Shown: in pieces, positions 27,760 through 35,217 of the stretch
How the letters are laid out: each line of letters starts with the position of its first letter
How positions within the stretch are numbered: position 1 is the first letter of the stretch
Assembly (NCBI RefSeq): GCF_945873075.1
Contig: NZ_CAMCBS010000017.1
Coordinates: 1 to 49,659 of the forward strand
Direction: 5' to 3'
DNA: 49,659 nt
Source of the DNA: an uncultured Moraxella sp.
Lineage (GTDB): Bacteria; Pseudomonadota; Gammaproteobacteria; Pseudomonadales; Moraxellaceae
Notes under the pieces: model-generated
The model's database searches: none
Told to the model about the DNA's origin: nothing
The model's input: only the letters and a program-made list of their open reading frames with translations
Position numbers and translations under genes: made by a program

Positions 27760-28640
27760 TGAATGTGATGACGGATGTGATGATTTATGTTTTGGTCGGT
27801 ATCATTGGGCTATGCGTGGGTAGTTTTTTGACCGTCGTGATACACCGTGTGCCACTGATGATGATGCGTGAATGGCAACTTGAAACTGATGACTTTATCC
27901 AAGCAAGCGAACTTGACACCGCCACCAAAGCACGGGTACATCATGCCTTGACGCCAAACCAGCCACCGCTAAATCTTGCTTTGCCCCGCTCGCACTGTCC
28001 GCACTGCCATACCACGATTGCTTGGTATGATAATCTACCTGCGCTTAGCTATCTGCTGTGTCGTGGTCGCTGTCGGCACTGCCATCATCGCATCGCTTGG
28101 CAATACCCTGCCACCGAGCTTGTGACGGCCATCTTATCCATCTTGACCGTTGCTGTGCTTGGCATGGATATTCATGGGGTGCTTGGGCTGATTTTTGTGT
28201 ATTTTTTGATTGCATTATCAATGATTGATTATCAAACACAGCTACTGCCTGACCGCTTGGTGCTACCGTTTGGGATGATTGGATTATTTGCCAATACTTG
28301 GCAGGTGTTTTGTACGCCGACGGATGCGATTTATGGGGCGATTGCAGGCTTTGTTAGTCTATGGGCAGTCAATGCCATCTATCGTACCCTGCGTGGGCAT
28401 GACGGCATGGGGCTCGGTGATGCCAAGCTACTTGCTGCTATCGGTGCGTGGCTTGGCGTGTGGGCATTGCCATTGGTGCTACTGATTGGCGCAGGGCTTG
28501 GCGTGATTGCAGGGCTGTACCAACAGCGTGCAGATGGCAAAAATGTCGCCTTTGCCTTTGGCCCGTATCTTGCGGTGGGTGGGGTGATTGGGTTATTATT
28601 TGGACAAGCGATTTTGGCATGGTATTTGGGCTTATTATAA
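27756..28640 (+). CDS. pilD: Prepilin peptidase/N-methyltransferase PilD
   Basis: A membrane aspartyl protease that cleaves and N-methylates type IV prepilins and pseudopilins. 294 aa. The cytoplasmic loop has the zinc tetracysteine (Cys81, 84, 106, 109), needed for methylation in relatives. The two catalytic aspartates are Asp158 in SMIDYQ and Asp222 in GLGDAK. Seven or eight hydrophobic segments are visible. The GTG at 27756 has AGGAG 7 bases upstream; the ATG at 27759 is the alternative. It is the third gene of the pilBCD set. Confidence 0.95.
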   Translation: MMNVMTDVMIYVLVGIIGLCVGSFLTVVIHRVPLMMMREWQLETDDFIQASELDTATKARVHHALTPNQPPLNLALPRSHCPHCHTTIAWYDNLPALSYLLCRGRCRHCHHRIAWQYPATELVTAILSILTVAVLGMDIHGVLGLIFVYFLIALSMIDYQTQLLPDRLVLPFGMIGLFANTWQVFCTPTDAIYGAIAGFVSLWAVNAIYRTLRGHDGMGLGDAKLLAAIGAWLGVWALPLVLLIGAGLGVIAGLYQQRADGKNVAFAFGPYLAVGGVIGLLFGQAILAWYLGLL

Positions 28641-28665
28641 AGCACTTACAAAAAAAGGATAAAGC

Positions 28666-29310
28666 ATGACAACAGACACAGGGCGTACCATCATTGGGCT
28701 GACAGGTGGTATTGGTAGTGGCAAGACTGCCGTCAGTGATTATTTTGGTACGCTTGGCATCGATGTGATTGATGCTGATGTCATCGCCCACCGGCTTACC
28801 GCCAAAGGCAGTCCTGTGCTCGATGTGCTAAAAGCAAAATTTGGCGATTGGGTCGTAGATAGCGATGGCAACTATGACCGTGCTGCCATGCGTGCTTATA
28901 TTTTTGATAAACCCAATGAACTTGCCACACTAAACGCCATCATTCATCCGCTGATTTTTGATGAAATCACGCACGCCATCAGCCGCAGCCAAAGCCCCTA
29001 TACCATCCTATCTGTACCGCTACTGCTCGAAGGTCGCCACAAGACACCAAATCTGCTGTCGCTATGCACGCACCTACTCATCGTCGATGTGCCTGTCGCC
29101 GTACAGCTTGAGCGCGCAAGCCGTCGTGATGCCAATGCCCAAGCACAAATCCAAGCCATCATCGATAAGCAAATCAGCCGTGATGACCGCCTAAATCTTG
29201 CCAAAACTCTCGGTGCGGATGTGGTGGACAATACAGGCACGCTTGATGAATTGCACGCCAAGCTCGCCCCACTTCATGAGCATTATCTGGCGATGGCAAA
29301 GTCTGCCTAG
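28666..29310 (+). CDS. coaE: Dephospho-CoA kinase
   Basis: Last step of coenzyme A synthesis. 214 aa. The P-loop GLTGGIGSGKTAVSDYF is near the N-terminus, IDADVIAHRL follows, then the lid and VDVPVAVQLERASRRD. It is the fourth gene of pilBCD-coaE, 25 bases after pilD, as in Pseudomonas and relatives. Its last bases (from 29296) are part of a 36-bp sequence repeated at 32246, so the 3' end of this gene marks the left edge of an accessory module. Confidence 0.96.
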   Translation: MTTDTGRTIIGLTGGIGSGKTAVSDYFGTLGIDVIDADVIAHRLTAKGSPVLDVLKAKFGDWVVDSDGNYDRAAMRAYIFDKPNELATLNAIIHPLIFDEITHAISRSQSPYTILSVPLLLEGRHKTPNLLSLCTHLLIVDVPVAVQLERASRRDANAQAQIQAIIDKQISRDDRLNLAKTLGADVVDNTGTLDELHAKLAPLHEHYLAMAKSA

Positions 29311-29331
29311 ACTGCTAAAACGATGAATTTG
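29296..29331. repeat. Direct repeat, copy 1 (36 bp), spans the coaE stop codon
   Basis: 36 bases identical to 32246-32281 except for one C/A difference. This copy holds the last codons of coaE (GCC TAG) and 21 bases beyond. The two copies bracket the lactate-oxidase and MBL-hydrolase genes, 2,950 bases apart. Confidence 0.85.
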
Positions 29332-29627
29332 TCGTGACCGCTTCGCTCTAATTTATCGTTTGACTGGTAGCAATGACCATGCTAGAGATTGTCAATTTTA
29401 ACCATCATATTCAATAATTTGCCGAAAATTTAGGTGCACTGAGTGATGTTTGATGCTTTGTTACGCACTATGCAATAATTCTGTGATTTATTAAATAGAA
29501 ATATATTATTTGTTGCATACATATGCTTATAAGTATATGATATACCATGATGACCCAGCATGGATAAACCACTGGTTATCTCTATATTGATATTAACATA
29601 AATGAACTATTTTTTTAGAGAATTATC
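29332..29627 (+). other. AT-rich intergenic region upstream of the oxidase
   Basis: No gene or coaE terminator is seen. It contains the promoter/operator at 29513-29541 and, in the leader, an imperfect palindrome near 29569-29586 (GATAA...TTATC). Base composition is clearly more AT-rich than coaE. Confidence 0.5.
29513..29541 (+). promoter_or_regulatory. Promoter with palindromic operator for the oxidase gene
   Basis: TTGCAT (29513-29518), exactly 17 bases, TATGAT (29536-29541). The spacer is filled by a 20-bp palindrome, CATATGCTTATAAGTATATG (29520-29539), with one imperfect pair. A dimeric repressor binding here would block RNA polymerase. The regulator is not identifiable in the window. 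Confidence 0.6.
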
Positions 29628-30923
29628 ATGGAAAATAACAAAACGACAGTGCAAGACGATCACAATATTTCACTTGCTCGCCGCAAGCTACTTGCCGCCA
29701 CAGGTATTGGACTTGCCACATTGCCTTTGATGAGTAAGACAGCACTGGCTGCAGGTAATGGTGTGACCACCACAGTCACTCCTGCTGCTAGCACACCAAC
29801 ATTTGCCAAAACTACTTACGGCGCAAGTACCCGCCAAGGCAAAATCAATATCATCAATCTAAGCTTACTCGAAGAGCAAGCCAAAAAAGTCATCCCAGAA
29901 GCCGGCTATAAATTCGTCTCTGGTGCCGCTGGCGATGAGTGGACACTGCGTGAAAACCGCCGTGCTTTTGATGACTATCGTATCGCATCAAAACGCTTGG
30001 TTGGGCTACAAGCTAGCGACATTGACATCTCCACCAAGCTTTTGGATCTGACACTACCGATGCCAATCATGGTTGCGCCGATGGGTGTACACGGCATGGT
30101 GCACGAAGGTACCGAAATTCTAACCGCCAAAGGTGCAGGACTTGCCAAAACACTCTACTGCTCATCAGGTGCATCGCACGCATCGCTAGAAGAGATCGCT
30201 GCTGCTACCACAGGCCCAAAATGGTTCCAACTATACTACAACAAAGATGAACAAGTCACACGCTCACTGCTGACTCGTGCCAAAAATGCAGGCTATAGCG
30301 CTATCGTCTTGACCGCAGATGCGCTTGGTCCTGGTCAATCGGATGCTTTCATCGCCATGGGTCGTCCATTTCGCTCTGACATGGTGTTTGGCAATCACGA
30401 TCCAAAGCGTGGTGGCTCAGGCAACTTTTTCGCCCAAAAAACCAATCTGACCGTTGATGACATTAAATTCATCAAAGACTTTACAGGTCTGCCTATTATT
30501 GTTAAGGGCATCTTGCGTGCCGATGATGCTGATCGCTTCATCAACGCAGGTGCTGATGCCATCCAAGTCTCCAACCATGGCGGTCGCCAAATTGACGGTG
30601 TACCTGCCAGTATAACTGCCCTGCCTGCGATCGCCAAAGCCGTGAATCGCCGTGTGCCAATCATCTTAGATGGTGGTGTACGACGCGGTATCGATATCGT
30701 GCGTGCTGTCGCCATGGGTGCAGATGCCGTCGCAGTCGGTCGTCCGATGCTATATGGTCTGGCGATGGGCGGCGCCGAAGGTGTACAATCGACACTTGAT
30801 TGGCTTGCCAATGATCTAAAAACTGCCATGCTACTAGCAGGCGCCGGTAAGCTTGACGATCTCAACCCAAACTTCATTAACATCGTCGGCGAAAACGCCA
30901 GATTCAATGTCAATCAAGGCTGA
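29628..30923 (+). CDS. Tat-exported FMN-dependent alpha-hydroxy-acid oxidase (lactate-oxidase-like)
   Basis: 431 aa of the FMN alpha-hydroxy-acid dehydrogenase family. The N-terminus carries a twin-arginine signal (LARRKLLAATG, Arg18-Arg19) and a hydrophobic stretch ending ALAA near residue 42, so a folded flavoprotein should be exported to the periplasm. Core motifs are VSGAAGDEWTLREN (98-110), MVAPMGVHGMVHEGTE, FQLYYNKD, VLTADALGPGQSDA, the FMN-binding IVKGIL (Lys293), the catalytic His317 and Arg320 in SNHGGRQIDG, and ILDGGVRRGIDIVRAVAMGAD. The TAD... loop is closer to lactate oxidases than to LldD or glycolate oxidase, but substrate and electron acceptor cannot be read from sequence. Own promoter; convergent with an exported MBL-fold gene. 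Confidence 0.85.
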   Translation: MENNKTTVQDDHNISLARRKLLAATGIGLATLPLMSKTALAAGNGVTTTVTPAASTPTFAKTTYGASTRQGKINIINLSLLEEQAKKVIPEAGYKFVSGAAGDEWTLRENRRAFDDYRIASKRLVGLQASDIDISTKLLDLTLPMPIMVAPMGVHGMVHEGTEILTAKGAGLAKTLYCSSGASHASLEEIAAATTGPKWFQLYYNKDEQVTRSLLTRAKNAGYSAIVLTADALGPGQSDAFIAMGRPFRSDMVFGNHDPKRGGSGNFFAQKTNLTVDDIKFIKDFTGLPIIVKGILRADDADRFINAGADAIQVSNHGGRQIDGVPASITALPAIAKAVNRRVPIILDGGVRRGIDIVRAVAMGADAVAVGRPMLYGLAMGGAEGVQSTLDWLANDLKTAMLLAGAGKLDDLNPNFINIVGENARFNVNQG

Positions 30924-30938
30924 TCAAATCCCCAAAAC

Positions 30939-30969
30939 AAAAAACTGGCATCACAGTTGCCAGTTTTTT
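30939..30969 (+). terminator. Terminator of the oxidase gene
   Basis: A 12-bp stem (30939-30950 with 30958-30969), 7-base loop, ending in six T. Strong Rho-independent terminator. Confidence 0.85.
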
Positions 30970-31009
30970 AATGAATTAACTACAGCATACCAAAAAAGTA
31001 TCACCACAA

Positions 31010-31042
31010 AACAGCCCAAAAACATACAGCTTTTGGGCTGTT
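31010..31042 (-). terminator. Terminator of the MBL-fold gene
   Basis: A 12-bp stem AACAGCCCAAAA/TTTTGGGCTGTT (31010-31021 with 31031-31042), 9-base loop. The minus-strand T run after it is short. Confidence 0.65.
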
Positions 31043-31068
31043 ATCATCAGATGGCTGGATTGATCAGC

Positions 31069-32016
31069 TTACCAATTACCACGGCGGTGATTTGATACCC
31101 AGCGATACATACCCAAGATATTTGGGATGCGCATGGTGTCATAACCGATCCAACTTTGGACTTCAGGGCTGAATTTGACATTGCGGTATAGCTGATCCCA
31201 TGACTGACCTTGACGAGTCAAGTCAAGTACTTGCTGATGCAGATCAACCATATAGTTACGCAGCGCTTCTTGGTCTTTCTTGGTTGCAGGACTATAGTGA
31301 CCAACATCAATAACTTCAACATCCTGCTCTAGCACCCAGTTAAGCGTATCAATCCAGCCTGTATAATAAAAATCTAGAAAATCGTTGTACGGCATTGATT
31401 TACTTTCGCAGACATCAGTACATTGCAGGGCTTTTTGGCGTGGAAACAGCACCATCACCATACTATCAGAATGACTTGGCGAGACATGATGTAATAGCAC
31501 TTTTTCACCACCAAGCTCAATTTCCATATCCTTATCAAAGACTTTATCAGGCAGTGCGACCGGTAGCTTTTCGCCGATGATCGGCTCAACCGCACGCTGA
31601 TTGGCAACGACGGTTGCACCAGCATCTTGGAATACTTTTGTACCTGTGATGTGATCTGCGTGAGCATGCGTCATCACGACATATTTGACTGGCACACCAA
31701 AGCGGGCTTTGATTTCTTTATTGAGCCACTCAGCAGCACAAGTTGCCCCACTATCGACAACCAACGCCCCTTCTTTAGTGATCATCACAAGACCGCTATG
31801 AACCGCCAGTCCACCGCCATTGGTATGGCGATAAATATTATCCTTAATATGCACCAAAGTCGGCGCATAAGTATCGCACATACCCCCTGTAAAATCTGGC
31901 AAAGTCTCTCGATCAGCATAAGTAGATCGATCAAATGGTGTGCCTGTATCCGACGCTGCCATAGTACTCATTGACAAAGTCACACCCATTAGGGCAGCTA
32001 AAGCTTTTTTTAACAT
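31069..32016 (-). CDS. Exported metallo-beta-lactamase-fold hydrolase
   Basis: 316 aa from MLKKALAALM (ATG at 32016, GTGAGA upstream), with Sec signal peptide cleaved near STMAA-S. The metal-binding set of the MBL fold is complete: HAHADH at about 117-122, the His in SPSHSDS, the Asp in CTDVCES and the His in VGHYSPATK. The pattern resembles periplasmic MBL hydrolases, not clinical beta-lactamases, and the substrate is unknown. Several cysteines (GGMCDTYA, GATCAAE, LQCTDVC) could form periplasmic disulfides. It converges with the Tat oxidase, and both lie between the 36-bp direct repeats, suggesting a shared pathway. Alternatives are a quinoprotein-associated or a detoxifying hydrolase. Confidence 0.82.
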   Translation of the reverse strand: MLKKALAALMGVTLSMSTMAASDTGTPFDRSTYADRETLPDFTGGMCDTYAPTLVHIKDNIYRHTNGGGLAVHSGLVMITKEGALVVDSGATCAAEWLNKEIKARFGVPVKYVVMTHAHADHITGTKVFQDAGATVVANQRAVEPIIGEKLPVALPDKVFDKDMEIELGGEKVLLHHVSPSHSDSMVMVLFPRQKALQCTDVCESKSMPYNDFLDFYYTGWIDTLNWVLEQDVEVIDVGHYSPATKKDQEALRNYMVDLHQQVLDLTRQGQSWDQLYRNVKFSPEVQSWIGYDTMRIPNILGMYRWVSNHRRGNW

Positions 32017-32066
32017 AATGATTCTCACTTGATGTCTTTTTGAAAATTATTTAAATCAATTAATAC

Positions 32067-32094
32067 ATATTAAATCACAACTAATATCATGCAA
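32067..32094 (-). promoter_or_regulatory. Possible promoter of the MBL-fold gene
   Basis: On the minus strand TTGCAT (32094-32089), 16 bases, TAATAT (32072-32067), 51 bases before the ATG. The -35 hexamer is the same as that of the facing oxidase gene. Confidence 0.4.
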
Positions 32095-32245
32095 ATATCG
32101 CATTAATCTACACACATCATACGCTCAAAATATAAGTTTGGCAACCCAATAACATGGCTACTGACGGTGTATTTTCTGATAAATACATCGCAAATTTGCA
32201 ATATATATGATGTAAAACATCCAGTCAAAGCACGGGCGATATTTT

Positions 32246-32281
32246 GCAAAGTCTGACTAGACTGCTAAAACGATGAATTTG
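32246..32281. repeat. Direct repeat, copy 2 (36 bp), resembling the end of coaE
   Basis: Matches 29296-29331 at 35 of 36 positions. The preceding bases also contain GGCGAT as in coaE but with a small insertion. It looks like a second, truncated copy of the coaE 3' end, marking the right edge of the inserted module. Confidence 0.85.
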
Positions 32282-32394
32282 GCTCGATCAAAAACGCCAA
32301 TTCTTCCGCCGTAGAGACTCGCCTCAAGATGGTATGTAGCACGGCTATCTATATGATCAGCAAAAAAATTATTGAATTTAAAATATCATTTACA

Positions 32395-32429
32395 AAAAAA
32401 ATTAAAAGCCATACCCAAATGGATATGGC
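32395..32429 (-). terminator. Terminator after the oxidoreductase gene
   Basis: GCCATACCC (32408-32416) pairs with GGATATGGC (32421-32429) with one mismatch and an AAAT loop. On the minus strand it is followed by TTTTAATTTTTTT. Confidence 0.7.
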
Positions 32430-32447
32430 GATGGCAGTTTCTTAAGC

Positions 32448-33659
32448 TTAAGACCGCCCCGTACTTAACCCTGCTTTACCATTAGCAATAATGGTTTTAG
32501 CAAGCACTTTCCACGGTGAGAGTTTAGGATTCGGCTGTTTACCTTGTCCAATGAGCGCCATTTGGTTCATATACCAATCCATTTCAAGCACCGCACCGAC
32601 TTTATTATCTACAGGGGCAAAACCTGTTTTAATCCGCTGGGTCGTCATGGTCTGATAAGTACCATTTTTGATTTGGTTTGGTAAATCAGGCAGGATAGCA
32701 AGCGGACGAGCAATACCAATAAAATCCAAATGTCCACTATTTAACGCATCTTCCATTGCCGACTCAGAGCGGAAACCACCTGTAATGATGAGTGGCACTT
32801 GGCTCACCTTTCTTGCTTTTTCAGCATAATCAATAAAAAAGGCTTCGCGTTTTTGGGTGCTAGCTTTGCTGGACATCATCGCAGGGCTTTCATAATTTCC
32901 GCCTGAAATCTCAATAAAATCAATGCCTAATTGTGACATTTTTTGCACCACTTGAATGCTGTCGCTTTCATCAAAACCACCTTTTTGGAAATCGGCAGAA
33001 TTCAGCTTTAGACCGACCAAAAATTCAGGACGCACCACCGCACGAATCCCTTGATAAATTTCGACCAAAAACCGCATACGATTTTCAAGGCTACCGCCCC
33101 ATTTATCGGTACGCTGATTGTGATGCGGTGATAAAAATTGACTCACTAAATAACCATGAGCCCCATGAATTTGTACACCGCTAAATCCTGCTTTATCGGC
33201 GATTTGTGCAGTATGGATAAACTGGCGAATAATCATCTCGATTTCATTATCCGCCAAAGCTCGTGGCGGATTAATAAAACCGTCCATACCTTTTAAAGCA
33301 ACCGCACTTGGCGCAACAGGCGTTTTATTGACGGCTTTTGGCGATTGCTTGCCTGCATGATTGATTTGCATGATGAGTAAGGTGTCGTTTTGTGTACCTG
33401 CTTTTGCCCACGCCTTTAGCATATCCATGTTACGCTCGTCCGACAGCACGACATCATTGATTGAGCCTTTGCCAGTTTCTGACACCATGACATTACCCGT
33501 AACCAACACGCCCGTACCGCCTTTTGCCCATGTGTCATATAGGCGGACCAGTGCTTGAGTAGGCTGGTCATGTTTGGCAAGCTGCTCTTCCATCGCTGAT
33601 TTAAAAAAACGGTTTTTGGCAGTTTTGCCATTTGGGAAAGCGAATGATTGAAATAACAT
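32448..33659 (-). CDS. NADH:flavin oxidoreductase, old yellow enzyme family
   Basis: 403 aa TIM-barrel FMN enzyme. Motifs: FKSAMEEQLAKHDQPTQALVRLY near the N-terminus, LLIMQINHAGKQ, the substrate-binding GVQIHGAHGYLVSQFLSPHHN followed by RTDKWGGSLENRMRF, and IITGGFRSESAMEDAL with GHLDFIGIARPLA for phosphate binding. No C-terminal iron-sulfur/FAD half is present, so it is the short OYE type (reduction of activated alkenes or electrophiles), not full 2,4-dienoyl-CoA reductase. Physiological substrate unknown. AGG lies 8 bases before the ATG. The upstream ArsR-type gene shares a promoter-region element and probably regulates it. Confidence 0.87.
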   Translation of the reverse strand: MLFQSFAFPNGKTAKNRFFKSAMEEQLAKHDQPTQALVRLYDTWAKGGTGVLVTGNVMVSETGKGSINDVVLSDERNMDMLKAWAKAGTQNDTLLIMQINHAGKQSPKAVNKTPVAPSAVALKGMDGFINPPRALADNEIEMIIRQFIHTAQIADKAGFSGVQIHGAHGYLVSQFLSPHHNQRTDKWGGSLENRMRFLVEIYQGIRAVVRPEFLVGLKLNSADFQKGGFDESDSIQVVQKMSQLGIDFIEISGGNYESPAMMSSKASTQKREAFFIDYAEKARKVSQVPLIITGGFRSESAMEDALNSGHLDFIGIARPLAILPDLPNQIKNGTYQTMTTQRIKTGFAPVDNKVGAVLEMDWYMNQMALIGQGKQPNPKLSPWKVLAKTIIANGKAGLSTGRS

Positions 33660-33682
33660 AAAAAATACCTGATAATAAAATT

Positions 33683-33710
33683 AAGTTGATAAGTTTAAAA
33701 ATATAAACTT
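33683..33710 (-). promoter_or_regulatory. Probable ArsR operator before the oxidoreductase gene
   Basis: Positions 33683-33704 (22 bp) are identical to 34074-34095 upstream of the arsR-type gene. Here the element extends into a perfect inverted repeat AAGTTTA/TAAACTT (33691-33697 with 33704-33710). It lies 24-51 bases before the ATG, over the expected promoter. Confidence 0.6.
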
Positions 33711-33726
33711 GTTGGATAAAAAAATA

Positions 33727-34050
33727 CTAATCGGACGGATGTTGATTTGATGGACAATGATATGCCATCAGCTGTGCCAGTTGCCCTAGTTTTTCGGTCG
33801 CATCATGCATAGCAATGCTATAAAACCGCTCTTTGCCGACCTGCTCGACACTCACCGTACCTGCTTGCAGCATAATCTTGAGATGATGCGACACCGCAGG
33901 GCGAGACAGGTGCAGTCGCTCGGTGATGTCGCTGACATTCATTGCGCCGTTTTCGAGCAGTAGCTGTAGGATTTTGTGGCGATTTTCGTCCGATAATACG
34001 GTAAAAATCGGAATACAGTCTTTCATCAGCGCCATCGTTTGCTGTGGCAT
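33727..34050 (-). CDS. ArsR/SmtB-family transcriptional regulator
   Basis: 107 aa winged-helix repressor. The recognition region is MNVSDITERLHLSRPAVSHHLKIMLQAGTVSVEQVGKERFYS in parts at about residues 36-78. The metal-site motif ELCVCDL of ArsR is absent, and the only cysteines are near residue 12 and near the C-terminus, so it may respond to a redox or electrophile signal rather than arsenic. AGGTGAACC precedes the ATG. It is 67 bases upstream of the OYE-type gene on the same strand, with one 22-bp element before each gene. That suggests autoregulation and control of the reductase. Confidence 0.86.
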   Translation of the reverse strand: MPQQTMALMKDCIPIFTVLSDENRHKILQLLLENGAMNVSDITERLHLSRPAVSHHLKIMLQAGTVSVEQVGKERFYSIAMHDATEKLGQLAQLMAYHCPSNQHPSD

Positions 34051-34073
34051 GGTTCACCTTTCACATTCGGTTC

Positions 34074-34103
34074 AAGTTGATAAGTTTAAAAATATGGACA
34101 TAT
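34074..34103 (-). promoter_or_regulatory. Probable ArsR operator before its own gene
   Basis: The 22-bp element 34074-34095 repeats 33683-33704 exactly. Its right end overlaps a different inverted repeat, ATATG/CATAT (34092-34103). It lies 24 bases before the regulator's ATG. Confidence 0.55.
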
Positions 34104-34276
34104 CATAGCCCAAGATGGATTGGCGTGCAAGTGTTTTTTGTGCTTTTGACCATCCTGTTATCTTATGGCGACTTGGATAGTGTTTCAATCATCCATCTAT
34201 TGACAGTCCAGTCCAAGCTAATTATGATTACCATGTCATTTAGCCAATTTGAATCACCAAACTTAAGGAAATCATC

Positions 34277-35104
34277 ATGAGCCACCTACCACAAACTTTA
34301 CGAAAACTCACCCTAATTGCTTTGGTAGGTACTGTTTTGTTTACCCAAGCTGTTTGGGCGGATACATGGAAATGTGAAATACCAAAAGTAACCGAATATG
34401 ACCATGTTAGCTGTTTATCCGAAGGCTTGGCAGCGGTCAAAAAAGACGGTAAATATGGGTTTATCGACAAAACAGGTCAAGTAGTTGTTCCCTTGCAATA
34501 TGATGTCACTTGGGGTTTTAACGAAGGCTTGGCAAGCGTTAGACAAGATGCTCAATGGGGTTTTATCGACACAACAGGCAAAGTAGTCATTGATTTGCAG
34601 TATAATGATGCTCAACTTTTTAGTGAAGGTTTGGCAGCAGTCAAAAAAGACAACCAATGGAAATATATTGATAAAACTGGCAAAGTAGCCATTAACTTAC
34701 CCTATGAGTTAACTTATGGATTTAGTGAAGGTTTAGCAGTGGTTAACAAAGGCGACAAATGGGGTTTTATTGATAAAACAGGAAAGGCGGTTATCCCTTT
34801 GCAGTATGATAAAGTTTGGAATTTTGAAGAAGGTTTGGCGATGGTGAAAAAAGACGGCAAATGGGGGTTTATCGATAAAACAGGCAAAGTGGTTATTCCT
34901 TTTCAATATGATTTAACTTATGGATTTAGTGAAGGTTTGGCAAGGGTTGAAAAAGACGGCAATGTAGGTTTTATTAATAAAACAGGCGATATAGTTATCC
35001 CTTTGCAATATGATGACGCTGGTGGCTTTAAGGAAGGTTTTGCAGAAGTTAATAAGGGAAATGAATGGTTTTATATCAACAAACAAGGTCAGCGAGTGGA
35101 CTGA
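34277..35104 (+). CDS. Exported WG-repeat protein (275 aa)
   Basis: Sec signal peptide MSHLPQTLRKLTLIALVGTV... ending QAVWA. The mature protein is six full and one partial copy of a 34-residue repeat (unit like FSEGLAVVNKGDKWGFID plus KTGKVVIPLQYD), the WG/KWG beta repeat. Such proteins form propeller- or solenoid-like surfaces and probably bind ligands or other proteins; a precise function is not known. Two cysteines before the first repeat could form a disulfide. AAGGAA precedes the ATG. Codon use is AT-richer than in the neighbouring housekeeping genes, suggesting acquisition. No obvious partner gene. Confidence 0.85.
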   Translation: MSHLPQTLRKLTLIALVGTVLFTQAVWADTWKCEIPKVTEYDHVSCLSEGLAAVKKDGKYGFIDKTGQVVVPLQYDVTWGFNEGLASVRQDAQWGFIDTTGKVVIDLQYNDAQLFSEGLAAVKKDNQWKYIDKTGKVAINLPYELTYGFSEGLAVVNKGDKWGFIDKTGKAVIPLQYDKVWNFEEGLAMVKKDGKWGFIDKTGKVVIPFQYDLTYGFSEGLARVEKDGNVGFINKTGDIVIPLQYDDAGGFKEGFAEVNKGNEWFYINKQGQRVD

Positions 35105-35135
35105 TTTACCATTGACTTGTCAAAATCATGATGAA

Positions 35136-35156
35136 CCAAACCCCAAAAGCTGAACA
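35136..35156. repeat. 21-bp direct repeat left of brnTA
   Basis: Matches 35738-35758 with one mismatch (T for C). At the right-hand copy this sequence is the 5' arm and loop of a hairpin; here the second arm is missing. The copies bracket the toxin-antitoxin pair, 602 bases apart. Confidence 0.7.
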
Positions 35157-35217
35157 GCTTTGCTTGACAGCCTGACTTTTTGTTATTACAATAAATCAAA
35201 CTCTATGGATCATTGCC

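Larger units (their letters stand above)
32095..32447. other. Intergenic region between MBL and oxidoreductase genes
   Basis: No gene visible. It contains the second copy of the 36-bp repeat (32246-32281), an AT-rich stretch to about 32230, and the oxidoreductase terminator at the right end. Confidence 0.5.

Noticed and set aside
31069-32016. Reading the MBL-fold gene as an antibiotic-resistance beta-lactamase
   Set aside because: The metal ligands show the fold but the surrounding sequence lacks features of class B beta-lactamases I know. The genomic pairing with a flavin oxidase suggests metabolism.
34430-35090. Periodic DNA similarity of about 102 bases that could suggest a repeat array or CRISPR
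   Set aside because: It is coding: the period is the 34-residue WG protein repeat, the DNA copies differ from each other, and there are no constant repeats with unique spacers.
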